This document shows, piece after piece, positions 7,297 to 13,346 of a DNA stretch of 13,894 bases; the stretch's first letter is position 1; each line of letters opens with the position of its first letter. The stretch lies in NCBI GenBank assembly GCA_041485845.1, contig JBGPKH010000180.1, positions 1 through 13,894 on the forward strand, written 5' to 3'. Under the pieces are notes generated by a model, which saw only the letters and a list, made by a program, of their open reading frames with translations, had not been told where the DNA came from and ran no database searches. The stretch is from OMOG01 sp041485845 (GTDB lineage Bacteria; Acidobacteriota; Terriglobia; Bryobacterales; Bryobacteraceae). The translations under genes and the position numbers were made by a program.

Positions 7297-7572
7297 TTAC
7301 GCAGCTATTTCCCACTTGTGAACTTCACGAGTTCCCGAAAAGGCCGCCGTGTAGCCCGCGCCGTCCCGGGTTTGTGCTTTTGGACTGGGCCGGGGTTCCG
7401 CGATGGCGCGCAACCTGCTTGGCGCGGGCCATGAGGTCACTGTATACAATCGCACACGCGAGAAGGCCGAATCGGTTGCAGCCGATGGCGCGCAGGTCGC
7501 CGCGTCGCCCGCGGAAGCCACTCCCCGAAACGTGGCAGGCGCCAGCCCGATCGCCAAAACCAGTTTCTTCAT
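7297..7572 (-). pseudogene. Truncated gene start with signal-peptide-like N-terminus (MKKLVLAIGLA)
   Basis: The minus-strand ORF of 91 codons opens with MKKLVLAIGLAPATF, a Lys-Lys plus hydrophobic stretch like a signal peptide. AGGAAGGGG precedes it at a good ribosome-site distance. After about 15-16 residues the frame runs antisense through the dehydrogenase relic and has no recognisable sequence, so only the first ~48 bases look like original coding DNA. A strong predicted promoter with an IclR-type operator lies 110-160 bp upstream, so transcription may continue. The best reading is that the front end of an exported-protein gene (for example a periplasmic binding protein) was fused to foreign sequence by deletion. 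A functional short peptide cannot be excluded. Confidence 0.4.
7367..7522 (+). pseudogene. Relic of the N-terminal Rossmann domain of a 3-hydroxyisobutyrate dehydrogenase-like enzyme
   Basis: In the frame of 7403, the sequence reads RVCAFGLGRGSAMARN followed by LLGAGHEVTVYNRTREKAES, then VAADGAQVAASPAEA. This closely resembles the start of the beta-hydroxyacid dehydrogenase family (typically V-x-F-I-GLG-x-MG-x-x-MARNLL-x-AGHEVTVYNRT). One residue of the GLGxMG loop is missing, no start codon is present before a TAG at 7352-7354, and family similarity ends at about 7522, where unrelated sequence begins. About 52 of the usual ~290 residues remain, so no NAD-binding or catalytic activity is expected. 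Its end abuts the minus-strand start of another truncated gene, marking a rearrangement junction. Confidence 0.75.
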
Positions 7573-7665
7573 GTGTTAACCCCTTCCTGATATTTCAGTC
7601 GATCTGCCAAGGCCGTCCTCGCGGCCGTTGTGGAACCCTTCGACGCCCCTTCACAAAAAGACGGC

Positions 7666-7682
7666 ATTGCGTATGGCGCAAT
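7666..7682. promoter_or_regulatory. IclR-type operator, copy 1 (ATTGCG-TATGG-CGCAAT)
   Basis: A 17-bp dyad with perfect 6-bp arms ATTGCG and CGCAAT. Its core TTGCGTATGGCGCAA (7667-7681) matches the core of the site at 8583-8597 at 13 of 15 positions. It lies about 18-32 nt downstream of the transcription start predicted from the minus-strand promoter at 7706-7734, a position suited to repression. Assignment to the adjacent IclR regulator is inferred from the second copy in that gene's own promoter. Confidence 0.65.
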
Positions 7683-7705
7683 ACTGTCTGCATCGCTTTT
7701 GAGGT

Positions 7706-7734
7706 ATATTATCAGCAGAATCCGGCGGAGTCAA
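7706..7734 (-). promoter_or_regulatory. Minus-strand promoter TTGACT-N17-TAATAT
   Basis: Reading the minus strand, TTGACT (7729-7734) is followed by exactly 17 bp and TAATAT (7706-7711), a strong sigma70-like promoter pointing at the truncated gene start at 7572. The plus-strand string CCGGCGG-AGTCAAGGA around the -35 recurs in the iclR promoter with a 2-bp insertion, so the two promoters look related by descent. Confidence 0.6.
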
Positions 7735-7784
7735 GGAAAATATTTAGCGCTAACGCTGTGCGGCGGAAAGCGGGCGGCCGGACG

Positions 7785-8573
7785 TTATCCCTGCGCCTGG
7801 GCACTGAAAATATCGCTGATTTCCGTGGCGATTTCGCAAACGTGTCCGATGTGCGAGGCGTAGCGTTCCTCGGGGAAGCGCCCCATGGGGGCGGAGATTC
7901 CGATGGACGCGATGACCATGCCGTCCCGGTCGCGGATGGGAGCGGCGAGGCAGCGAACGCCTTCCAGGTACTCCTGGTCGTCCAGGACGAAGCCGGCGGC
8001 CCGGATCCTGGCGCAGCCTTTCGCCAGTTGCGGCAGGGAAGCGAGGGTCCGCGAAGTGTAGACCTGCAAGGGGGCCGCGCCGAACAGGGCTTTCAACTCG
8101 GCGATCCCAAAATCCGCCAGCAGGGCCTCGCCGTGCGCCGTGCAATACAGCGGCACGAACTCGCCGGTCCGTCCGGAGACCACGATGACCTGGTTGGTGG
8201 AGGCGCAGTGATCGATGAAGAAGGCCTGTTTGCCTTCGCGCACGGCGAGGTGGGTGGTCTCGCCGGTCCGGAGGGTTAGCATCTTCAGATGTTCATGAGA
8301 GACGCTGATCGGCATGCTGCTCCAGTCGCACTGCCGGGAGAGGCGCCAGATCGACGGTCCGAGGACGTAGTCTTTTCGTCCGGTAGGATTGGCCAGGAAT
8401 CCGCGGCGCTTGAGGGTATTGGCCAGGCGGAAGACGCTGCTGCGATCGATGCCGAGCAAGGCCGTCAATTGGCCGAGCGGCACGGGGTCGCTGGACTTAG
8501 CAACCGCTTCGAGAATGAAGAGGCCGCGGTCGAGGCTTTGGATGGAGGGCGTCTCGTGGGTGGTTTTCCTCAT
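7785..8573 (-). CDS. IclR-family transcriptional regulator
   Basis: The 262-residue protein starts at MRKTTHETPSIQSLDRG. An N-terminal winged helix-turn-helix spans ~10-75 (QSLDRGLFILEAVA, LGQLTALLGIDRSSVFRLAN, TLKRRGFLA, YVLG). The IclR effector domain spans ~85-255, with THLAVREGKQAFFIDH, PLYCTAHGEALLADF, and the family signature GFVLDDQEYLEGVRCLAAPI followed by GMVIASIGISAPMGRFPEE. The open frame extends to 8702, but upstream sequence lacks IclR features and contains the promoter and operator, so 8573 is chosen; its Shine-Dalgarno is weak. It is divergent from the transaldolase-E2-E1 operon, 118 bp apart, and is the likely local regulator. A palindrome between its promoter and start suggests autoregulation. 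The ligand is unknown, plausibly an intermediate of the adjacent pathway. Confidence 0.94.
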   Translation of the reverse strand: MRKTTHETPSIQSLDRGLFILEAVAKSSDPVPLGQLTALLGIDRSSVFRLANTLKRRGFLANPTGRKDYVLGPSIWRLSRQCDWSSMPISVSHEHLKMLTLRTGETTHLAVREGKQAFFIDHCASTNQVIVVSGRTGEFVPLYCTAHGEALLADFGIAELKALFGAAPLQVYTSRTLASLPQLAKGCARIRAAGFVLDDQEYLEGVRCLAAPIRDRDGMVIASIGISAPMGRFPEERYASHIGHVCEIATEISDIFSAQAQG

Positions 8574-8580
8574 GACGCGG

Positions 8581-8599
8581 CGTTGCGTATTGTGCAACG
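8581..8599. promoter_or_regulatory. IclR-type operator, copy 2 (CGTTGC-N7-GCAACG)
   Basis: A 19-bp dyad with perfect 6-bp arms CGTTGC and GCAACG. Its core TTGCGTATTGTGCAA (8583-8597) is the near-twin of the site at 7667-7681. It sits immediately downstream of the predicted iclR transcription start (near 8601) and 8 bp before the iclR ATG, as expected for autorepression. It is also ~93 bp upstream of the transaldolase start, so it may influence the divergent operon. Confidence 0.65.
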
Positions 8600-8607
8600 A
8601 AGTATCA

Positions 8608-8636
8608 ACTATCGCAAGGCGCCGGCGGTAAGTCAA
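8608..8636 (-). promoter_or_regulatory. iclR promoter TTGACT-N17-GATAGT
   Basis: On the minus strand TTGACT (8631-8636) and GATAGT (8608-8613) are 17 bp apart. Transcription would begin near 8601, giving a ~28-nt leader that contains the operator. The region around the -35 nearly repeats the promoter at 7706-7734. Confidence 0.55.
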
Positions 8637-8662
8637 GGAGAGTTGGGCTGCCGGCCGGGCTA

Positions 8663-8674
8663 TCAGTATACTGA
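8663..8674. promoter_or_regulatory. Perfect 12-bp palindrome TCAGTATACTGA upstream of the transaldolase gene
   Basis: This perfect palindrome lies 17 bp before the GTG start. It contains TATACT (8668-8673), a good -10-like hexamer; the nearest -35-like TTGGGC (8643-8648) gives a 19-bp spacing, so a promoter call is weak. It could instead be a regulator half-site pair near the operon start. Confidence 0.35.
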
Positions 8675-8691
8675 GGGACGGGCACACTATC

Positions 8692-9723
8692 GTGAACAAC
8701 ACTTACCTGAATTGGGTGATCCAAAACACCCGCACCAAATGGTGGCACGATTCCGCGGAGGAGGCGGAGCTGGATCTGGGGCTGGCACGGGGCGCGATCG
8801 GCGTCACCACCAATCCGTTTCTGTCGAATATCGCGCTCAACCGAAACCGGGCGTTGTGGAGCGCGGCGATCGAGGACGTGATGGCCCGCAATCTGCCGGC
8901 GGAAGCCAAGGCGGAAGCTCTGATGCGGATCCCCGTCACTCGGGCCGCGGCGAAGCTCAGGCCGGAGCACGAGGCCAGCGGGGGCCAATCGGGATTTGTG
9001 TGCGCGCAAGTGAACCCGGCGCGCGCGGGCGACCGCGATTGCATGTACGCCATGGCGAAGCGTTTTCACGCCTGGGCGCCGAACATCGCGGTGAAACTGC
9101 CGGCCACCGCGGCGGGCCTGGACGTGCTGGAAGACTGCGTCGCCGAGGGGATCACGGTGACGGCCACGGTGAGCTTCACGGTGCCGCAGGCGGTGGCCAT
9201 CGCGCAACGGCACCGCGCGGGGAGCGGGCGGGCGAAGGCGCAGGGCATCGCGCCGGGAAAATGTTTCGCGGTGATCATGATCGGGCGCCTGGACGATTTT
9301 CTAAGGGAAGTGGCGCACGACAACCAGGCCGTGGTGAGCGAGGCCGACATCCGGCAGGCGGGCCTGGCGGTGACGAAGCGCGCGTATCGCATCTATCAAG
9401 AGTGCCGCTACGACGCCGTGCTGCTGGTAGCGGCGCTGCGCGGCGACTATCACCTGACGGAGCTAACCGGCGCCGACCTTCTGATGTCGATCCACCCCAC
9501 GCCGCAAGAGTGGTTCGTTTCGCGGGACCTGCCGCGCGAAGAGCGCATCGAGCGGCCGATTTCGGACGAGGTGGTCGACCGGTTGCGCCAGGTGCCGGAG
9601 TTCGTGCGCGCGTATGAACCGGATGGAATGGCGCCGGGCGAATTCGTGGGGTTCGGAGCCACGCAGAGGACGCTCGGCCAGTTCAGCGAAGTGGGATGGA
9701 AACTGATGGAGAGCTTCCGTTAA
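8692..9723 (+). CDS. Transaldolase-family protein
   Basis: The 343-residue protein starts at a GTG (MNNTYLNWVIQ) with GAGGGA 13 nt upstream, rather distant. Family landmarks are in order: WWHDSAEEAEL (Asp20 at the strand-1 position), GAIGVTTNPFL (34-44), CAQVNP (104-109), NIAVKLPAT (131-139) with Lys135 as the probable Schiff-base lysine, GITVTATVSFTVPQAVAIAQ (153-172), and CFAVIMIGRLDDFL (191-204) near the phosphate-binding region. This is the class I aldolase-like transaldolase barrel that forms a lysine imine with a dihydroxyacetone unit. The sequence departs from pentose-phosphate transaldolases, and its gene is the first of a unit with E2 and E1 of a 2-oxoacid dehydrogenase-type complex. 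A specialised substrate is therefore likely, but cannot be named. The stop codon directly abuts the next ATG. Confidence 0.88.
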   Translation: MNNTYLNWVIQNTRTKWWHDSAEEAELDLGLARGAIGVTTNPFLSNIALNRNRALWSAAIEDVMARNLPAEAKAEALMRIPVTRAAAKLRPEHEASGGQSGFVCAQVNPARAGDRDCMYAMAKRFHAWAPNIAVKLPATAAGLDVLEDCVAEGITVTATVSFTVPQAVAIAQRHRAGSGRAKAQGIAPGKCFAVIMIGRLDDFLREVAHDNQAVVSEADIRQAGLAVTKRAYRIYQECRYDAVLLVAALRGDYHLTELTGADLLMSIHPTPQEWFVSRDLPREERIERPISDEVVDRLRQVPEFVRAYEPDGMAPGEFVGFGATQRTLGQFSEVGWKLMESFR

Positions 9724-10899
9724 ATGGCGACTCCGGTGGAGATGCCGAAGCTCGGCAACACGGTGGAAGAGTGCCTGGTGAGCCGGTGGGTGAAGCGGAA
9801 GGGCGAGGCGGTTTCCGCCGGCGATCTGGTGGTGGAGATCGAGACGGACAAGGCGACCTTCGAGGTCACGGCGCCGGTGGACGGCACTCTGCTCGAGACG
9901 TTCTTCGAGGAGGGCGCGCTGGTTCCGGTGTTCACGAATATCTTCGTGATCGGCGAGGCGGGGGAGAGCGTCGAGGAGTTTCGGCCGGGTCCGGTGCAAG
10001 GTGGGGCAGGCGATTCGCCTGCCAGGACTCCCGCAGGCGAATCGCCTGCGCCACCTCCCGCTGCGGCCGTGGTCGGCGAGACGCGAGCGTTCAGTCCGAG
10101 GGCGCGGCGTTTCGCGGAGGAACACAATTTCCATCCGGCGGCCGTGGCGGGATCGGGTCCCGGGGGCAGGGTGCTGGAGCTGGATGTGCGCGCACTTTAC
10201 CCGGCGGCGCCCGCGGGCACGCCGGTTTCCAACATCCGCGAGCGAATCGCCAGGCGGATGCGGGAATCGCTGTCCACCACGGCTCAGTACACGCTGCACT
10301 CGTCGGCGGATGCCCGGGGACTCCTCGCGCTGCGCGCTCGCATCAAGGCTTCCAGCAGCGCGCCTGACATCAATATTAATGACCTGGTGGCTTTCTGTAC
10401 GGTCCGCGCGCTGCTGCTGCTGCCGGACGTCAACGCCGAGTTTCGCGACGGGAAGATCTACAAACACACCGAGGTGCATCTCGGGTTCGCTTGCGATACG
10501 CCGCGGGGACTGATGGTCCCGGTGATCCGCAACGCGCACCAGCGGAGCGCCGGCGAGCTGGCCATTGCGGCGAAGGAACTCACGGCGCGCGCGGTACAGG
10601 GATCGATCGCGCCCGACGACCTGGCGGGCGCGACATTCACCATCAGCAACCTGGGGGGGCTGGGAATCGAATCGTTCACGCCGCTGCTGAACCCGCCGCA
10701 AGTCGCTATCCTCGGAGTAGGCGCCATTCAACTCAAGCCGGTGCGCACGGCGGGCGGAGTCGAGTTCGTGGACACCATCGGGTTGTCGCTCACCTGCGAT
10801 CACCAGGTAATCGACGGCGCGCCGGGCGCGAGGTTTTTGAAGGTGCTCAGGGAACAGATCGAGAACGTGGAATCGCTATGCCCAAGTCCATCATCATAG
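9724..10899 (+). CDS. Dihydrolipoamide acyltransferase (E2) of a 2-oxoacid dehydrogenase-type complex
   Basis: The 391-residue protein has three parts. The lipoyl domain (1-78) carries EIETDKATFEV with the lipoyl-lysine at K43. The peripheral subunit-binding domain (~121-157) reads FSPRARRFAEEH...VAGSGPGGRVLELDV. The catalytic domain (~167-385) opens with VSNIRERIARRMRESLSTTA, contains TPRGLMVPVIRNA and FTISNLGGLGIESFTPLLNP, and ends with LTCDHQVIDGAPGARFL; H360 and D364 match the DHRxxDG catalytic motif, with Gln in place of the usual Arg. It transfers an acyl group from lipoamide to CoA and forms the complex core. The start follows the transaldolase stop with no gap, and the 3' end overlaps the E1 gene by 22 bp, indicating translational coupling. 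The inter-domain linker contains an inserted palindromic repeat (93-111). The acyl specificity is not readable. Confidence 0.94.
   Translation: MATPVEMPKLGNTVEECLVSRWVKRKGEAVSAGDLVVEIETDKATFEVTAPVDGTLLETFFEEGALVPVFTNIFVIGEAGESVEEFRPGPVQGGAGDSPARTPAGESPAPPPAAAVVGETRAFSPRARRFAEEHNFHPAAVAGSGPGGRVLELDVRALYPAAPAGTPVSNIRERIARRMRESLSTTAQYTLHSSADARGLLALRARIKASSSAPDININDLVAFCTVRALLLLPDVNAEFRDGKIYKHTEVHLGFACDTPRGLMVPVIRNAHQRSAGELAIAAKELTARAVQGSIAPDDLAGATFTISNLGGLGIESFTPLLNPPQVAILGVGAIQLKPVRTAGGVEFVDTIGLSLTCDHQVIDGAPGARFLKVLREQIENVESLCPSPSS
10000..10055. repeat. Nested palindromic repeat pair (REP/MITE-like) inside the E2 linker
   Basis: Two 23-bp inverted arms (10000-10022 and 10033-10055) match at 22 of 23 positions around a 10-nt spacer. 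Within each arm a 17-bp unit, GCAGGCGATTCGCCTGC (10006-10022) or GCAGGCGAATCGCCTGC (10033-10049), is itself an almost perfect palindrome. The element is read in frame as GGAGDSPARTPAGESPAPPP between the lipoyl and subunit-binding domains. Nested palindromes of this kind are typical of dispersed bacterial repeats; whether this one recurs in the genome cannot be tested here. Confidence 0.75.
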
Positions 10900-13337
10900 A
10901 ACCGGAAAAAGTCTTTGCCAGCCAAATCATCCGGCTCTGCGATATTCCGCTCAATGCCTACCGGAAGACCTTCGAGGAGGAACAGGCGAATTACTCTCGC
11001 GAAGACTTCCTGAGTATCTGGCAGGACCTGTGCGCCATCCGTGAGTTCGAGACGATTCTCAACGAGATCAAAACCAAGGGGGTCTATAAGGGCATCGCCT
11101 ACAATCACGCCGGTCCCGCGCATCTTTCGATCGGGCAGGAAGCGGCGGCCGTCGGCATGGCGTTCTCGCTGGGCCCCGAGGATCATATCTTCGGTTCGCA
11201 CCGCAGCCACGGCGAGATCCTGGCCAAGGGATTCTCCGCGATCCGGCAACTGAGCGAGGAAGGGCTGCTCGAGATTATGGAGTCGTACCGCGATGGCGCG
11301 CTGCTCCAGCCGGTGGAAAAAGGATACGGCGGACCGGTGAAGGGACTGGCGCTGCGGTTCTTCGTGTACGGAGCGTACAGCGAGATCTTCGCGCGCGAGA
11401 CGGGATTCAATCGCGGGTTGGGCGGATCGATGCACGCGTTCTTCGCGCCCTTCGGGATTTACCCGAACAATGCGATCGTGGGCGGGTCGGGATCGATCGC
11501 GCCGGGCGCCGCGCTGTTCAAGCGCGTCAACCGGAAGCCGGGGATCGTGGTGGCCAACATCGGCGACGCCTCGTTCGGCTGCGGTCCGGTGTGGGAAGGC
11601 ATCACCTTCTCGGCCATGGATCAGTACCGCAAGCTGTGGGACGAGCCGCTGGGCGGCGGGCTGCCGATCCTGTTCAACTGCATGAACAACTTTTACGGCA
11701 TGGGCGGGCAGACGTATGGGGAAACTATGGGGGTGGAGTGCATCGCGCGGGTGGGCGCGGGAGTCAATCCGGAGCAGATGCACGCCGAGCGCGTGAACGG
11801 GTACGATCCGCTGCCGGTGATCGACGCGTTCCGGCGCAAGAAGCAGGTGCTGCTGGAGGGACGGGGGCCGGTCCTGCTGGACACCGTCACGTACCGGATC
11901 AGCGGCCACTCGCCGTCCGACGCATCGAGCTACCGGTCGAAGGAAGAGATCGAGCGCTGGCAGCAGGCCGATTCCATTCGCGCATTCCGCCACAAGCTGA
12001 TCGAGCACCAGGTGGCGACGGAAGACGAGCTGGATAGCGCGCGTGCGTACGTCGAGGCGGCCATCTTCGACATGTTCCAGCTCGCCACCGACCTGGACGC
12101 CAGCCCGCGCGTGGCGGCCGATTCGGAGCTGGTGGGCGAAGTGATGTTCTCCAACCGGCGGGTGGAGAAGTTTGATTCACGCCAGCCGGAGTTCCTGCAG
12201 GACGCCGCGCAAAATCCGCGCGTGGAGCAGATTCGCGGGAAGATCCGCACGCCGGCGCACGAGGGGAAGCCGGTCCCCAAGATGAAGGCGTACAACGTGC
12301 GCGACGGCATCTTCGAAGCGATGCTCTACCGCTTCGCGATCGACCCGACGATGATCGCGTTCGGCGAGGAGAATCGCGATTGGGGCGGGGCGTTCGCGGT
12401 GTATCGCGGCCTGACCGAGGCGCTGCCGTATCACCGGCTGTTCAACTCGCCGATTTCGGAAGCGGCCATCGCGGGGGCGGCGGTAGGGTATGCGCTCGAG
12501 GGCGGGCGCGTGGTGGCGGAGCTGATGTACGCGGATTTCATGGGGCGCGCGGGCGACGAGATCTTCAACCAGCTCTCCAAGTGGCAGGCGATGTCGGCGG
12601 GGCAACTGACCATGCCGGTGGTGTTGCGCATCTCCGTGGGCGCGAAGTACGGGGCGCAGCACTCGCAGGACTGGTCGGCGCTGGTGCATCACATTCCGGG
12701 ATTGAAGGTGGTCTATCCGGTGACCCCGTACGACGCCAAGGGGATGATGAACGCGGCGCTCGCCGGCACCGATCCCGTGATCTTCTTCGAGAGTCAGAAG
12801 GTTTACGATTTCGGCGAGATGTTCGTCGAGCAGGGAGTGCCCGAGGGCTACTACGAGATCGAGATCGGCGAGCCGTCGGTCAAACGCGCGGGCACGGATC
12901 TGACGATGATCACGCTGGGACCGGCGCTCTACACCGCGATCGCGGCGGCCGGCGAGTTGCAGAAGCGCTTCGGCTTGTCGGCCGAAGTGATCGACTTGCG
13001 GGCGGCGAATCCGCTGAATTACGGGCCGCTGGTGGAATCGGTAAAGAAGACCGGCAAGGTGCTGCTGGCGTCGGACGCGGTGGAGCGCGGGTGCGTGATG
13101 CAGACGGTGGCGGCGAGCCTCACGCAGCTCTGCTTCGACGATCTGGACGGCCCGCCGGTGGTGGTCGGGGCGCGCAACTGGATCACGCCCGCCGCGGAAT
13201 TGGAAACGCTGTTCTTCCCGCAGGCAGCGTGGCTGCTGGACGCGATCCACGAGCGCATTCTGCCGCTGAAGGGGTACCAGCCGAAGACCAAGCAGGGGCT
13301 GGGGGAGTTCGTGCGGAGAGCGCGGGCGGGAGTGTAG
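10878..13337 (+). CDS. Fused alpha-beta E1 component of a thiamine diphosphate-dependent 2-oxoacid dehydrogenase-type complex
   Basis: The 819-residue protein starts at MPKSIIIEPEKVF, overlapping the E2 end by 22 bp; the open frame extends further upstream only as a shadow of E2. Residues ~40-420 are the alpha-type half: AHLSIGQEAAAVG (81-93), GSHRSHGEILAKG (106-118), ETGFNRGLGGSMH (174-186), and the ThDP/Mg motif beginning GDASFGCGPVWEG (229-241) and ending NCMNN (267-271). Residues ~468-800 are the beta-type half: FGEENRDWGGAFAVYRGL (495-512), SPISEAAIAGAAVGYALEGG (524-543), AQHSQDWSALVHH (593-605), LRAANPL (707-713). The enzyme should decarboxylate or cleave its substrate on ThDP and load the acyl group onto E2 lipoamide. 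The third residue of GDG is Ala, and the GD-to-NN distance is longer than usual. No E3 gene is present in the window, so a shared lipoamide dehydrogenase is presumed. Substrate unknown. Confidence 0.93.
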   Translation: MPKSIIIEPEKVFASQIIRLCDIPLNAYRKTFEEEQANYSREDFLSIWQDLCAIREFETILNEIKTKGVYKGIAYNHAGPAHLSIGQEAAAVGMAFSLGPEDHIFGSHRSHGEILAKGFSAIRQLSEEGLLEIMESYRDGALLQPVEKGYGGPVKGLALRFFVYGAYSEIFARETGFNRGLGGSMHAFFAPFGIYPNNAIVGGSGSIAPGAALFKRVNRKPGIVVANIGDASFGCGPVWEGITFSAMDQYRKLWDEPLGGGLPILFNCMNNFYGMGGQTYGETMGVECIARVGAGVNPEQMHAERVNGYDPLPVIDAFRRKKQVLLEGRGPVLLDTVTYRISGHSPSDASSYRSKEEIERWQQADSIRAFRHKLIEHQVATEDELDSARAYVEAAIFDMFQLATDLDASPRVAADSELVGEVMFSNRRVEKFDSRQPEFLQDAAQNPRVEQIRGKIRTPAHEGKPVPKMKAYNVRDGIFEAMLYRFAIDPTMIAFGEENRDWGGAFAVYRGLTEALPYHRLFNSPISEAAIAGAAVGYALEGGRVVAELMYADFMGRAGDEIFNQLSKWQAMSAGQLTMPVVLRISVGAKYGAQHSQDWSALVHHIPGLKVVYPVTPYDAKGMMNAALAGTDPVIFFESQKVYDFGEMFVEQGVPEGYYEIEIGEPSVKRAGTDLTMITLGPALYTAIAAAGELQKRFGLSAEVIDLRAANPLNYGPLVESVKKTGKVLLASDAVERGCVMQTVAASLTQLCFDDLDGPPVVVGARNWITPAAELETLFFPQAAWLLDAIHERILPLKGYQPKTKQGLGEFVRRARAGV

Positions 13338-13346
13338 GCGGGGGCC

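Larger units (their letters stand above)
7216..7784. other. Gene-poor scar between the CHRD unit and iclR
   Basis: No intact gene can be supported here. The stretch holds the leader of the CHRD gene, a short relic of a 3-hydroxyisobutyrate dehydrogenase-like gene on the plus strand (7367-7522), the start of a truncated exported-protein gene on the minus strand (from 7572), and a well-formed minus-strand promoter with an IclR-type operator (7666-7734). A 10-bp palindrome TTAGCGCTAA (7744-7753) lies downstream of the iclR stop; it is too short and lacks a T-tract to be called a terminator. Long open frames across this region are continuations of shadows. Confidence 0.7.

Noticed and set aside
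7744..7753. TTAGCGCTAA palindrome downstream of iclR as a terminator
   Set aside because: The stem is at most 5 bp, has no loop and no T-tract on the iclR transcript, so it cannot be supported as an intrinsic terminator.
7290..8279. Plus-strand open frame of 329 codons
   Set aside because: Its second half is antisense to iclR and its first half crosses the scar region in the wrong frame for the dehydrogenase relic.
9463..13250. Several long minus-strand frames (446, 402 and 357 codons) under the metabolic operon
   Set aside because: All are antisense to the transaldolase, E2 and E1 genes, which have full family motifs. The minus-strand products are Arg/His-rich shadows.
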